Shown here: in pieces, positions 1 through 8,422 of the stretch
How positions within the stretch are numbered: position 1 is the first letter of the stretch
Layout of the letters: each line of letters opens with the position of its first letter
Assembly (NCBI RefSeq): GCF_003675325.1
Contig: NZ_CP033073.1
Coordinates: 620,001-684,000, forward strand
Direction: 5' to 3'
DNA: 64,000 bases
Source: Streptomyces dangxiongensis
GTDB lineage: Bacteria; Actinomycetota; Actinomycetes; Streptomycetales; Streptomycetaceae
The notes under the pieces: generated by a model
The model's database searches: none
What the model saw: the letters and a program-made list of their open reading frames with translations, nothing else
Told to the model about the DNA's origin: nothing
Position numbers and translations under genes: made by a program

Positions 1-735
1 CAGGATGATGGCCAGCGAGACGGCCTCGGTGCGCTCCAGCTCCCCGGTGCGCAGCCGCTGGTGTACCAGTTCGTCGAGGATGCCGTCGCCGGGCTCGGTT
101 TCCTTGGCCTTGGCGTCGATCAGGCCGCCGAGGTACTCCTCCAGCCGACGGCGGGCCTGTTCGGTGTCCTCGCCGGTCGGGCCGCGCAGCAGTCTGCGGG
201 ACTGCTCCTCGAAGAACTCGTGGTCGGCGTAGGGCACGCCGAGCAGGCCGCAGATCACCATCGACGGTACGGGCAGCGCGAAGGCGGAGACCAGTTCGGC
301 GGGCGGCCCCTGCTCGATCATCGCGCCGAGCAGCTCGTCCACGATCCGCTGGATCCCGGGGCGCAGTTCCATCGCGCGTCGGACGGTGAACGACGGGATC
401 ATCATGCGCCGCTGCCGCTGGTGCTCGGGGTCGTCCTCGCCGAGCAGGGCCACCCTGCGGTTGCGGGCGGCCTCGAAGCGGGCGGTGACCGCGGGGAAGC
501 CGGGGCGGCGGCGGTCGGCGGACAGGCGGGGGTCGGCGAGCAGGGTGCGGGCGGTGGCGTGCGCGGTGACCGCCCACACCTCGCGTCCGTCGTAGAGGGT
601 GACGCGGGACAGGGGACGCCCGTCGCGCAGCGGGTCGTATCCGGTGGGCGGGTGGTAGGGGCAGGTGCGGTCCTGGGGGAAGGCGACGGGTTCGGCCGGG
701 GAAGCCGGGCCGGTGGTGTCCGTCAGTTCCGTCAT
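1..735 (-). CDS. Cytochrome P450, CYP105-like (3' end cut by window edge)
   Basis: The reverse strand reads as the N-terminal 245 residues of a soluble bacterial P450. Typical CYP105 text is visible: the TGYDPLRDG opening, ADPRLSADRRRPGFP, and the C-helix region EDDPEHQRQRRMM that contacts the heme propionates. The I-helix, ExxR and heme-cysteine regions lie beyond the left edge, so catalytic competence cannot be judged. I place the start at the ATG at 735, with GAGG eight bases upstream; an in-frame ATG at 780 abuts a palindrome and lacks an obvious ribosome site. CYP105 enzymes usually hydroxylate xenobiotics or secondary metabolites using a ferredoxin partner. No ferredoxin is seen upstream; one could lie past the edge. 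Confidence 0.9.
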   Translation of the reverse strand, partial: MTELTDTTGPASPAEPVAFPQDRTCPYHPPTGYDPLRDGRPLSRVTLYDGREVWAVTAHATARTLLADPRLSADRRRPGFPAVTARFEAARNRRVALLGEDDPEHQRQRRMMIPSFTVRRAMELRPGIQRIVDELLGAMIEQGPPAELVSAFALPVPSMVICGLLGVPYADHEFFEEQSRRLLRGPTGEDTEQARRRLEEYLGGLIDAKAKETEPGDGILDELVHQRLRTGELERTEAVSLAIIL

Positions 736-780
736 GGAAGAGACCTCGCAGACGAAGGGGTGCGTCGTGCCGATCTTCAT

Positions 781-799
781 TAGATGCCCAGGGCATCTA
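781..799. promoter_or_regulatory. Perfect 9-bp-arm palindrome upstream of the P450 gene
   Basis: TAGATGCCC and GGGCATCTA flank a single central base. The site lies 46 bases upstream of the chosen P450 start and directly beside the alternative start. This geometry fits a homodimeric repressor operator (TetR, MarR or PadR type), but no regulator gene is adjacent on this side. Confidence 0.5.
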
Positions 800-917
800 T
801 AGGTCGACGCCAAGTTCGGCCAGTTGGGCGTGGTGCGCGATCTGGCCGGATGCGAGGGGCCGGGGGGGCGGAAACCGGCCGCGGTTCACGCCCCCGGGGG
901 TGCGCTCCGCCGGTGGC

Positions 918-1376
918 TCAGGGCAGCCGCGCGGCACCCGCTTGCGGGGCGAAGGCACGGGCGACGGCGAGGCTGTCCTCGTACACGTGGTGCCGTACGA
1001 CCAGGCCGTCCCGGACGGTGAGATGCAGGGCGAAGCGGGCGCTGTAGGGGCGGCCGGTCGGGGCGGCGGTCTGCCGGATGACGCCCAGCACGACCGCGTC
1101 CTCGCCGTCGGCCAGGATGTGCCCGACGGTGGTGCCGGCCTCCTCGGGGACGTGGTGGGCGGCCAGTTCCCGGTAGTGCGCGGCTGCGTCGGCGCGGCTG
1201 GAACGGTGCCGGATCCACGGCGTGTCGGCGCGGCCGTGCTCCTCCTCCGGCCAGTCCAGCCGCCAGTCGCAGTCCTCGGCGTACAGGTCGGCGATCGACT
1301 GCGGATCGCCCTCGCCGATCCTGCGCAGGAGTTCGTGGACGACGGAGCGGGTCGCGGCGGTGCGGTCGGCGGACAT
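918..1376 (-). CDS. SnoaL-like / NTF2-fold protein
   Basis: This 152-residue protein has the size and pattern of a SnoaL_2/NTF2-like alpha+beta barrel. It has an N-terminal helix (HELLRRIGEGD), LYAEDCDWRLDWPEE, a central helix (AAAHYRELAAHHVPEE) and terminal strands ending in RDGLVVRHHVYEDSLAVARAF. Such domains serve as small isomerases, hydrolases or ligand-binding proteins, and no substrate can be inferred here. The start at 1376 is chosen for the GGAGG nine bases upstream. A longer reading from 1421 adds 15 residues with no support. Confidence 0.75.
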   Translation of the reverse strand: MSADRTAATRSVVHELLRRIGEGDPQSIADLYAEDCDWRLDWPEEEHGRADTPWIRHRSSRADAAAHYRELAAHHVPEEAGTTVGHILADGEDAVVLGVIRQTAAPTGRPYSARFALHLTVRDGLVVRHHVYEDSLAVARAFAPQAGAARLP

Positions 1377-1567
1377 GGGCGGCTGCCTCCCCGGGCGGGT
1401 GGTGATCGGGACGGGGACCACTGTGCCGCGGGGGGCGCGGCGGCGCGATGACCTCCGAGGTAATCACCGCGTCGGCGGACGCGGCGCGCGGTAGGGATGA
1501 ATCGTGCGACCACCGGTGTTACGCCGGTGACAGAGATCCGTTGGACCGACGAAGGGACCGGACATCC

Positions 1568-2017
1568 ATGCCGCTTGAGGGTGAGTACGAGCCCAGCCCG
1601 ACGCAGTGGGTGCGCGAGCAGGTCGAGCTGTACGAGAGTTCCGGCGGGACGAAGGGCACGACCCTGCTCGACACCGGGCTGCCGGTGATCCTGCTGACCA
1701 CCCGGGGTGCGAAGAGCGGGAAGCTCCGCAAGACGCCGCTGATGCGGGTGGAGCACGAGGGCCGGTACGCGGCGGTCGCCTCGCTCGGCGGCGCGCCGCA
1801 GCACCCGGTCTGGTACTTCAACGTGACGTCGGACCCGCACGTCGAGCTTCAGGACGGTCCGGTCAAGCGGGACATGCGGGCCCGTGAGGTCACCGGGGCC
1901 GAGAAGGCCGAGTGGTGGGAGCGGGCGGTGGCCGCGTTCCCGCAGTACGCCGAGTACCAGCAGAAGACGTCGCGAGAGATCCCGCTCTTCGTGCTGGAGC
2001 CGGTCGACGGTAGCTGA
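1568..2017 (+). CDS. Deazaflavin (F420)-dependent nitroreductase family protein
   Basis: A 149-residue protein of the Ddn/FDOR-B split-barrel family. The diagnostic stretch [19 protein letters not shown] precedes [16 protein letters not shown], which matches the F420-binding strands of Mycobacterium tuberculosis Ddn. Family members reduce nitroaromatics, quinones or other electrophiles with F420H2 in the cytoplasm. The start at 1568 follows a long leader; longer reading frames reach back to 1448 but give unrelated sequence. A strong hairpin lies about 110 bases downstream, before the convergent CDF gene. Confidence 0.88.
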   Translation: MPLEGEYEPSPTQWVREQVELYESSGGTKGTTLLDTGLPVILLTTRGAKSGKLRKTPLMRVEHEGRYAAVASLGGAPQHPVWYFNVTSDPHVELQDGPVKRDMRAREVTGAEKAEWWERAVAAFPQYAEYQQKTSREIPLFVLEPVDGS

Positions 2018-2121
2018 CGCGAGGTCGCCGGCGGGGTTCGGGTTCCGGCCGGGAGGCGGCCCGATTCAGAAAAATCTGTTCCGGGAAGGTGTGGACCCGT
2101 TTCCCGCCGGGCAGTCGCTCG

Positions 2122-3324
2122 TCAGGCCCCGCCGCGCTCCCCCGTCGCGGCGGGGCTTTCGTGTGCCCGGTCCGCCGGCCGGTCGGTGACGTCGAGGAAG
2201 ATCTGGTCGGCGTCCGGGAACGTGTGGGTGAGGGAGCGCTTGATGCGTACGGAGACTTCCTCGACGCGCTCGCTGTCCAGGCCCGGCACCAGGTCGATAC
2301 GGGCGGCGACCAGCGTGGAGTCGAGGCCCATCTGCATGGTGAACAGCCCTTCCACGCTGTCGATCTCCGGCTGGGCCCGCAGCAGCGCCCGGATCCTGCC
2401 GCTCAGTTCCGGGTCGGCGGCCTCGCCGATGAGCTGGTCGCGGGCGTCGCGGCCGAGCCGGAAGGCGACGTAGACCAGCAGTACGCCGATCGCCAGCGAG
2501 GCGGACGCCTCCCAGACGACCTGCCCGGTCACCATGTGCAGGGCCATCCCGACCAGCGCGAGGGTGACGCCGAGGACCGCCGTGGCGTCCTCGGCCACCA
2601 CCGTGCGCAGCGCGGGGTCGCGCAGCCCGGCCAGGCCGCCGCCCTGCCCGCGCACCTGGTGCAGCGCGCGCAGCAGGGACACGCCCTCGGCGACCAGGGC
2701 CACGCCCAGTACGGCGAGGCCGACCACATAGCCGCTGAACGACTCCTCGGCGCCGTTGCGCAGGGCCTCGACGCCCTGGAAGACGGAGAAGCAGCCGCCC
2801 ATGACGAAGATGCCGACGGCGGCGAGCAGCGACCAGAAGAACCGTTCCTTGCCGTAGCCGAAGGGGTGCCGCGTGTCGGCGGGGCGGCGGCTGCGGCGCA
2901 GCGCGGCCAGCAGGAAGACCTCGTTGAGGCTGTCGGCGACGGAGTGCGCGGCCTCCGACAGCAGCGCGGGCGAGCCCGCGAGGACACCGCCGACCGCCTT
3001 GGCGACGGCGATGACCAGGTTGGCGGCGAGCGCCACGAGGACGGTGACCTTGGTGTGATGGTCGGCCCGGGACTCGCCGCCGCCGTCCGCCTCGTCGGCC
3101 CGGGACTCGCCGCTGTTGTCCGCCCGGCCGGCCCGGGACTCGCCGCTGTCGTCCGCGCGGTCGTCCGGCGGACTGCCGGACCGGCTGCCCGAGCCGCCGT
3201 CGGGTCGGCCGGCGTCCTGGCCGCGTCCGGGCGGCGCGGCACCGTCCGCTCCGTTCACCGTTGGCGTTTCGCTGTCCACGGCCGTACGTTCGGCCGTCTC
3301 CCGTTCCGATGATGTCCCACTCAC
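2122..3324 (-). CDS. Cation diffusion facilitator (CDF) family transporter
   Basis: A 400-residue membrane protein of the CDF/ZnT family, which exports divalent metals such as Zn2+ by proton antiport. After a long hydrophilic N-terminus, the transporter core begins with VTVLVALAANLVIAVAKAVGG. The transmembrane metal-site motif LSEAAHSVADSLNEV (HxxxD type) follows, then FGYGKERFFW and further membrane segments with VVAEDATAVLGVTLAL (DD-type second metal half-site). A C-terminal cytoplasmic domain starts near residue 300. The first ~90 residues are Asp/Ser/Gly/Arg-rich and include three near-identical 11-residue repeats. Metal specificity is not resolved. Confidence 0.9.
   Translation of the reverse strand: MSGTSSERETAERTAVDSETPTVNGADGAAPPGRGQDAGRPDGGSGSRSGSPPDDRADDSGESRAGRADNSGESRADEADGGGESRADHHTKVTVLVALAANLVIAVAKAVGGVLAGSPALLSEAAHSVADSLNEVFLLAALRRSRRPADTRHPFGYGKERFFWSLLAAVGIFVMGGCFSVFQGVEALRNGAEESFSGYVVGLAVLGVALVAEGVSLLRALHQVRGQGGGLAGLRDPALRTVVAEDATAVLGVTLALVGMALHMVTGQVVWEASASLAIGVLLVYVAFRLGRDARDQLIGEAADPELSGRIRALLRAQPEIDSVEGLFTMQMGLDSTLVAARIDLVPGLDSERVEEVSVRIKRSLTHTFPDADQIFLDVTDRPADRAHESPAATGERGGA
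2127..2155. terminator. Hairpin between convergent nitroreductase and CDF genes
   Basis: CCCCGCCGCG and CGCGGCGGGG form a perfect 10-bp stem with a nine-base C-rich loop, followed on the plus strand by CTTTCGT. It overlaps the last codons of the CDF gene, so it would act mainly as the terminator of the plus-strand nitroreductase transcript. Confidence 0.7.
3062..3160 (-). repeat. Three 33-bp tandem repeats inside the CDF gene
   Basis: An 18-bp core (GGCCCGGGACTCGCCG with one variable flank) begins at 3062, 3095 and 3128, so the period is exactly 33 bp. On the coding strand this gives 11-residue units: ADDSGESRAGR, ADNSGESRADE and ADGGGESRADH. Because the period keeps the frame, copy number could vary between strains without disrupting the transporter. 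Confidence 0.8.
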
Positions 3325-3422
3325 CTATCGCCGACTGCCCCCGACCCGACGGCTCACACCGTGCGGGACCGGCGGAACGGGGAACGCGGTCGCCCGGAGG
3401 ATCCCGGCGGCGAGGAGGAGAC

Positions 3423-4203
3423 ATGGGCGGCGACGGCCACCGCGCGTACGGCCACAGCACGTTCCACCGGTCCAGGAGCCACTTCGCGAACCGGATCACC
3501 GCCGACGGCCGGGACGGCTGGCCGGTGGAGGCGGGCCGCCACCGGCTGGTGGTCTCCCGGGCCTGCCCGTGGGCGAGCCGGGCGGTGATCGCCCGCCGGC
3601 CGCTGGGGCCGGAGGACGCCCTGTCGATGGCGGTCGCCGGCCCCCTGTAGGACGACCGCAGCCGGCGGTTCACCCTCGACGTGGCCACCGAGTGGACGGC
3701 CCTGCATCGCGACGGTGCGCCCGGCCTGTACCCGGCCACCCTGCGCCCGGAGATCGACGAGGTGATGGCCGGCCGTGTTCCGGCGGCTGGAACTGCTCGG
3801 TGAGCGGCTGTCCGGACGACGGTATCCGGTCGGTGACACCCTCACGGAAGCGGACATCCGGCTGTTCACCACGCTGGTCCGGTTCGACGCCGTCCACCAC
3901 GGCCACTTCAAGTGCAACCGCTGGAAGCCGGCGGAGCACCCGGTGCTGTGGGCGTACGCACGGGACCTGTTCCAGACGCCCGGCTTCGGCGACACGGTCG
4001 ACTTCGGCCACATCGAGCGCCATTACTACCAGGTGCACTCCGGCATCAACCCCACCGGCATCGTGCCGCTCGGCCCGGACTCCGGGGGCTGGCTCGGCCC
4101 CCAACACCGCGCGGAGCTCGGCGGCCGGCCGTTCGGGGACGGTACGCCGCCGGGGCCGGTGCCCGCGGGCGAACGGGTGGCCCGGCGAGGACGGCCCGCA
4201 TGA
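3423..4203 (+). pseudogene. Decayed glutathionyl-hydroquinone reductase (ECM4/YqjG-type GST)
   Basis: The start at 3423, after GGAGGAG, gives the family N-terminus, including the catalytic-cysteine motif SRACPWASR. A TAG at 3648 then interrupts the frame just before DDRSRRFTLD. The text jumps to a late segment, LYPATLRPEIDEVMA, which implies a missing middle. After another deletion with a frame change it resumes as the C-terminal domain: ERLSGRRYPVGDTLTEADIRL, RFDAVHHGHFKCNRWK and INPTGIVPLGP. An intact protein is roughly 320-340 residues. At least one nonsense change, two deletions and one frameshift make function very unlikely. Intact members reduce glutathionyl- or mycothiol-conjugated quinones. 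Confidence 0.88.
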
Positions 4204-4231
4204 GGACCGCTTCACGAGGAAGGAGTCATCC

Positions 4232-4534
4232 ATGGCCAAGAACAAGAAGAAGAAGCTCCCTCTCGCATATCAGCCGGTCGGATTCGTGCTCAGCTGGGCA
4301 GGCGGCGCCCTGGCCGGCATGGCCTTCCGCAAGGCGTGGATGGCGATCCGGCACGAGGACGACGCGCCCGACGCCCTGGACCCCGACCGCGGCTGGGGTG
4401 AGATCCTGCTCGCCGCGGCGGTCCAGGGCGCCATCTTCGCGGTGGTGCGCAGTGCCGTCGACCGCACGGGCGCGAAGGCCATCGAGCGGTCGACGGGCGT
4501 GTGGCCGGCGACCGACAAGGGCGGCCGGGACTGA
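4232..4534 (+). CDS. DUF4235 small membrane protein
   Basis: A 100-residue protein starting after AAGGAG. A very basic N-terminus (AKNKKKKLP) is followed by a hydrophobic segment (VGFVLSWAGGALAGMAF), a conserved acidic loop containing DPDRGWGEILLAAAVQGAIF, and a second hydrophobic segment. This arrangement and length are typical of the actinobacterial DUF4235 family, whose function is unknown. It may share a transcript with the upstream pseudogene, which ends only 28 bases before it. Confidence 0.85.
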   Translation: MAKNKKKKLPLAYQPVGFVLSWAGGALAGMAFRKAWMAIRHEDDAPDALDPDRGWGEILLAAAVQGAIFAVVRSAVDRTGAKAIERSTGVWPATDKGGRD

Positions 4535-4543
4535 GCCGGCCGG

Positions 4544-4936
4544 TCAGCCCTGCTTCGGGGCCGTCGAGGGCTGCAGACGCAGGGTGAAGGAGTGCCCGGC
4601 GGGGTCGGAGTACCCGCGTTCCTCGTACGGCCCCGCCGCGTCCCTCGTCTCGATCGGCCGCCCGCCGAGCCCGACCACCCGGCGCTCGGCCTCGTCCAGG
4701 TCCTCGACGAGGAAGTCGAGATGGGCCTGGAGGGAGTTCTCCGGGCGCGGCCAACTGGGCGGCGTCGCGTTGACGTCCCGGCGGAAGGCCAGCCGGATCC
4801 CGTCGGCGCCCCGGATCTCCACGAGGTTGGCGGACTCCGCGGTCCGTTCCCCTTCCAGCAACTCCCGGTAGAATTCGGCGAGTTTCTCGGGCTCGGCGCA
4901 GTCGAGCACCACGACGCCCGCTTTGAACAGTGCCAT
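4544..4936 (-). CDS. VOC family (glyoxalase/dioxygenase-fold) protein
   Basis: A 130-residue single-domain vicinal-oxygen-chelate protein. The text VVLDCAEPEKLAEFYRELL opens the first beta-alpha-beta unit, and HLDFLVEDLDEAERRVVGLGG opens the second, ending with YSDPAGHSFTLRLQ. Two-module VOC proteins usually bind a metal with His and Glu. Here HLDFL supplies a likely ligand, but the substrate is unknown. Start 4936 is supported by GGAGG upstream. Only nine bases separate it from the convergent DUF4235 gene. Confidence 0.85.
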   Translation of the reverse strand: MALFKAGVVVLDCAEPEKLAEFYRELLEGERTAESANLVEIRGADGIRLAFRRDVNATPPSWPRPENSLQAHLDFLVEDLDEAERRVVGLGGRPIETRDAAGPYEERGYSDPAGHSFTLRLQPSTAPKQG

Positions 4937-5091
4937 GTTTCCTCCCGGCGGTTTCCCTGCGGCTGTCAACGTCCCCCTGCGGATATCCCGGGCCGCTCGA
5001 ATCAGTCGGCGGGCGCGGCGTGTCGGTCCAGGCGCAAGTCGCGTTCCGGGTAGGGCGGTTGCCGGTCGTCCGCCGCGCGGCCGACCGGCTG

Positions 5092-5937
5092 TCAGTCGCA
5101 GCCGGTGCGCTCCTTCGCGCGCGGCCAGGCCTCCACGCCGTGGGAGGTGCGGACATAGGCCGTGTTCCGGTCGTCCGTGAGCCACAGCCGCCGGCCCGGG
5201 TAGTGGTATCCGGTGTCGTGGGCGGCGGCGGGCATGCGTACGTCCCCGCGGTACGGCGCCCGGAGCAGACCGTCCCGGCCGAGGACGCCGTCGGGGTCAC
5301 GGACGTACGTCCGGCCGTCGAGCCGGAGGAAGTGGGCCGACTGCCAGCCGCAGTGCGCGGAGCCGGCGGAGCCGCTGATCCGGGTGACGGGCAGCCGCCT
5401 GCCGTGTCCGTCGGTCCACACCTCCCAGCCCCAGGCGGCGGCGTACCGGGCGGGCAGTTCGGCCGGGTCGCAGGAGGCGTTCGTCTCCGGGCCCCAGCCG
5501 GGCCGGTCCTTCTGGTCCCTGGCCACGACGACCGCCACCTTCGTACGCCCGGCCACGTCGTAGGAGTACAGGACCCGGTCCGCGGACCGGCGCTCCACGC
5601 GGTAGCCGCTGTCGGGGTCCTGCGGCTCGGCCATGTCGAAGTAGCGGGCCAGCCCCTCCTCGGGGGTGTCCCCGCCGTCGGCGGCGCTCCACGCGTCCGG
5701 GCCGGAGCCGTCGAAGATCTCTCCGTCGCACTCCAGCGCCCGGCCGGCCGCGCCGGAGGCCAGCCGCAGGGCGCGCGGCCCGGTGCCCTCGGTGTTCCTG
5801 GTGGGCACGTGCAGCGGGCCGCTGTACGGGGACGCCGGGGGCGTGCCCTTCACCACCAGGCCCGGCGGGGGCCCGGTGTCGCACCCCGCCGCCGACACGG
5901 CCGTCAGCACCGCCACCGCCACGATCCCTCTGCGCAT
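5092..5937 (-). CDS. Putative secreted lipoprotein
   Basis: A 281-residue protein with a lipoprotein signal: MRRGIVAVAVLTAVSAAGC, with the lipobox cysteine at residue 19. The mature part is soluble and contains several cysteines (ECDGEIFDG, ASCDPAEL, AHCGWQS, and a terminal TGCD), suggesting disulfides on the outer membrane face. Similar lipoproteins are common in Streptomyces, but I do not recognise a characterised family. It is divergent from the oxidoreductase at 6119. Confidence 0.8.
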   Translation of the reverse strand: MRRGIVAVAVLTAVSAAGCDTGPPPGLVVKGTPPASPYSGPLHVPTRNTEGTGPRALRLASGAAGRALECDGEIFDGSGPDAWSAADGGDTPEEGLARYFDMAEPQDPDSGYRVERRSADRVLYSYDVAGRTKVAVVVARDQKDRPGWGPETNASCDPAELPARYAAAWGWEVWTDGHGRRLPVTRISGSAGSAHCGWQSAHFLRLDGRTYVRDPDGVLGRDGLLRAPYRGDVRMPAAAHDTGYHYPGRRLWLTDDRNTAYVRTSHGVEAWPRAKERTGCD

Positions 5938-6118
5938 GCCCAACCCTTGTTCCCGTGGTTCCCGTGCTCCATGTGCTCCTCCGACGCCGGGGCGGACCGG
6001 AACGTTCAGCGGGTTCCCCGGCTCCGGAGCGGGTGGTCGCCGGGCTTGGCAGGATCCTGTCGAAAGGTGGCCGTCGTGCCATGTTCCGGACGGGCGGACT
6101 CCGGCAGGCTGGGTCACC

Positions 6119-7069
6119 ATGAGCGATGTGAACACGATGCGAGCCATGAGCCAGGACGTCCTCGGCGGTCCCGAGGTCCTGAAGTACGTGCAGGTCGAGC
6201 GGCCGAAGCCGGGCCCGAACCAGGTGCTGGTCCGCGTGCGGGCGGCCGGGGTGAACCCCACCGACTGGAAGCACCGGGCCACCGGCGGGTTCCTGGGCGA
6301 GCCCCCGTTCGTCCTCGGCTGGGACGTGTCCGGCGAGGTCGTCGAGAACGGGATCGGCGCCGCCGCCTTCGAGCCCGGGGACGAGGTCTTCGGCATGCTG
6401 CCCTACCCCTTCGGCCACGGCTCGCACGCCGAGTACGTGATCGCCCCGGTCCGCGCCCTGACCCACAAGCCGGCCTCGATCGACCATGTCCGGGCGGGCG
6501 CGCTGCCGCTGGTCTCCCTGACCGCCTGGCAGGCGCTGACCGAGCACGCGGACGTGCGGCCCGGGCAGCGGGTGCTGATCCACGCGGCGGCCGGCGGGGT
6601 CGGGCACGTGGCCGTGCAGATCGCCAAGGCGCGCGGCGCGCACGTGATCGGGACGGCGAGCGCGGGCAAGCACGACTTCCTGCGGGAGATCGGCGTTGAC
6701 GAGCCCGTCGACTACCACTCCACCGACGTCACGGAGGCGGTGCGGGACGTGGACGTCGTCCTGGACACGCTCGGTGGGGAGACGGCCGTACGGTCCCTGC
6801 GGACGCTGCGGCCGGGCGGTGTCGTGGTGTCGATCCTGCCGGGAGGCTCCCAGGAGTTCTACGACGAGGCCGAGCGGCTCGGCGTGCGCGGGGTGCGGAT
6901 GCTGGTCGACGCCGACCGCGCCGGGATGCGGGCGGTCGCGGAGCTGGCCGAGTCCGGGAAGCTGACGGCGGCGATCGCCGGCACGTTCCCGCTGTCCGAC
7001 GCCGCGAAGGCGCACGAGCTGGGCGACACCGGGCGGACCACGGGCAAGCTGGTGCTGCTGGCGGACTGA
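6119..7069 (+). CDS. Quinone-oxidoreductase-type MDR protein (NADP-dependent)
   Basis: A 316-residue medium-chain dehydrogenase/reductase. The N-terminal GroES-like domain has AAGVNPTDWKHRATGG. The Rossmann domain has HAAAGGVGHVAVQIAKARGAHVIGTAS, which is the AxxGxxG nucleotide-binding motif. No structural or catalytic zinc cysteines are visible, so it belongs to the zinc-independent QOR-like group that reduces enones or quinones with NADPH. An alternative start at the ATG at 6137 is possible. A perfect 12-bp hairpin follows the stop. Confidence 0.88.
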   Translation: MSDVNTMRAMSQDVLGGPEVLKYVQVERPKPGPNQVLVRVRAAGVNPTDWKHRATGGFLGEPPFVLGWDVSGEVVENGIGAAAFEPGDEVFGMLPYPFGHGSHAEYVIAPVRALTHKPASIDHVRAGALPLVSLTAWQALTEHADVRPGQRVLIHAAAGGVGHVAVQIAKARGAHVIGTASAGKHDFLREIGVDEPVDYHSTDVTEAVRDVDVVLDTLGGETAVRSLRTLRPGGVVVSILPGGSQEFYDEAERLGVRGVRMLVDADRAGMRAVAELAESGKLTAAIAGTFPLSDAAKAHELGDTGRTTGKLVLLAD

Positions 7070-7084
7070 GCGGCCCCGGCGGCC

Positions 7085-7113
7085 GGCACGGGCCGGCCCC
7101 GCCGGCCCGTGCC
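7085..7113 (+). terminator. Rho-independent-type hairpin after the MDR gene
   Basis: GGCACGGGCCGG pairs perfectly with CCGGCCCGTGCC around a five-base loop, 15 bases after the stop codon. It lacks a U-tract, as is usual in Streptomyces terminators. Confidence 0.7.
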
Positions 7114-7247
7114 CCGACCGCCCCGATTCTCGGGCACGCGCCAAACTCGAAGACATATGTCAATCGAACATGCTCAAATTCCTCCCATCGAGGGTAACTT
7201 GACGATCGGGAACCGACGTCCGGGCGCGGGTGGGAGGTGGTGCCGAG

Positions 7248-7628
7248 GTGCGACACGAGCCCGAACCCCTCACCCGGCAACTGGGCATGTACGCCTGCCG
7301 TGGGCACACGGTGCTGGAGTTCCGGGGCGAGATCGACATCGTCGCGGCGACGGAGATCGGTCCGTTCCTCGACCGCGTGACCGGCCGGCCGGGTGTGCGG
7401 GTCGTGATCGACCTCAGGCCGGTGGAGTTCTTCGACTGCTCGGGTCTGCGGCTGCTCTACCGGGCGCGTCTGCGGGTGCTGGAGCGCGGCGGACAGCTAC
7501 ACCTGGTGTGCACGCACCCGCTGACCCTGCGCGTCCTTCGGGTCACCGGTCTGGCCCGGCTGCTGCCCGCGCACCCGGACCTGGCGGCGGCCCTGGCCCG
7601 CTCGGAGGCCGCCTCCGGCTCGCTGTGA
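7248..7628 (+). CDS. STAS-domain anti-sigma factor antagonist
   Basis: A 126-residue single-domain STAS protein. It carries EIDIVAATEIGPFLDRV and the switch segment VVIDLRPVEFFDCSGLRLL. The DCSG serine is the residue phosphorylated by RsbW-type kinases in this family, so the protein is expected to bind an anti-sigma kinase and release an alternative sigma factor when unphosphorylated. A GTG start at 7248 has GGGAGG ten bases upstream; a GTG at 7230 is the alternative. The upstream gap (7140-7240) is unusually AT-rich and carries GGGTAA at 7192, which resembles a SigB-type -10, but I found no convincing -35. Confidence 0.85.
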   Translation: MRHEPEPLTRQLGMYACRGHTVLEFRGEIDIVAATEIGPFLDRVTGRPGVRVVIDLRPVEFFDCSGLRLLYRARLRVLERGGQLHLVCTHPLTLRVLRVTGLARLLPAHPDLAAALARSEAASGSL

Positions 7629-7695
7629 GGGGCAACGCGCCTGTCTGATCCGGCCCTTGGCGGGAATCCGGTCAGCAGGAAGGAGGCCCTTCGCG

Positions 7696-8346
7696 ATGAC
7701 GACTTCCGTCAGACGCCTGCCCGGTTGGGCCAAGGCCGTGGCCGCGCTCGTCCTGGTGCTCGCCGTGCTGTTCGCCGGGATCCGGCTGGCCGTGCTGCCG
7801 GGCATCAAGGACCTGTTCGGCACCGAGACCCACGACCGTTCCGGACCCGCACTCCTGAAGTCCGTGCGGGACATGAGCCGTTACGACGCCGCGTCCGGCA
7901 GCTTCCAGGTCGTCGTGGACCTGGAGAAGGACGCCAGGTTCCTGCCGGACGCGATACGCGGCACCCGCACCCTCTATGTCGGCGCGGGCACCGTGGACGC
8001 CTATGTCGACCTCGGCCGGCTCGGTGAGAAGGACGTCACGGTCAACGGCGACCGTACGTCCGCCGCGCTCCGGCTGCCGCACGCACGGCTCGGCACCCCA
8101 GCCCTCGACCCCCGCCACTCCTACGCCGTGTCCAAGCAACGCGGACTGCTGGACCGGCTGGGCGACCTGTTCTCGGACAATCCCAACAGCGAGCAGGCCG
8201 TGCAGAAACTCGCCGTCCGGCACATCGGCGACGCGGCCAGGAGCAGCGGGCTGACCGCCCGCGCCGAGCACAACACCACCGCCATGCTCCAGGGTCTGCT
8301 GCGCTCCCTCGGCTTCAAGGAGGTGCGCATCTCCTACGGCTCCTGA
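7696..8346 (+). CDS. DUF4230 membrane-anchored protein
   Basis: A 216-residue protein with a single N-terminal membrane anchor (AVAALVLVLAVLFAGIRLAVLP) and an extracytoplasmic domain starting THDRSGPALLKSVRDMSRYDAASGSF. The repeated pattern LYVGAGTVDAYVDLGRL and the ending EHNTTAMLQGLLRSLGFKEVRISY are characteristic of DUF4230 proteins, whose function is unknown. The ATG at 7696 has AAGGAGG upstream. The gene is 67 bases after the STAS gene and may be cotranscribed with it and with the VanZ gene. Confidence 0.85.
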   Translation: MTTSVRRLPGWAKAVAALVLVLAVLFAGIRLAVLPGIKDLFGTETHDRSGPALLKSVRDMSRYDAASGSFQVVVDLEKDARFLPDAIRGTRTLYVGAGTVDAYVDLGRLGEKDVTVNGDRTSAALRLPHARLGTPALDPRHSYAVSKQRGLLDRLGDLFSDNPNSEQAVQKLAVRHIGDAARSSGLTARAEHNTTAMLQGLLRSLGFKEVRISYGS

Positions 8347-8422
8347 CCGGCGCGGCGGCATCGCGGGGCGCGGCGCGGGTATGCGGCTTACGGAACGCGG
8401 AGGTTGACGACTGGAGGACCCG

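Noticed and set aside
61..783. A 240-codon plus-strand frame at the window start
   Set aside because: The minus strand encodes a convincing P450; the plus frame is its shadow.
2127..2155. A 6C-type actinobacterial RNA, because hairpin loops here and at 13735-13766 are C-rich
   Set aside because: Only one hairpin with a run of five C is present at each place, and a tandem pair of C-loop hairpins could not be found; ordinary terminators explain both.
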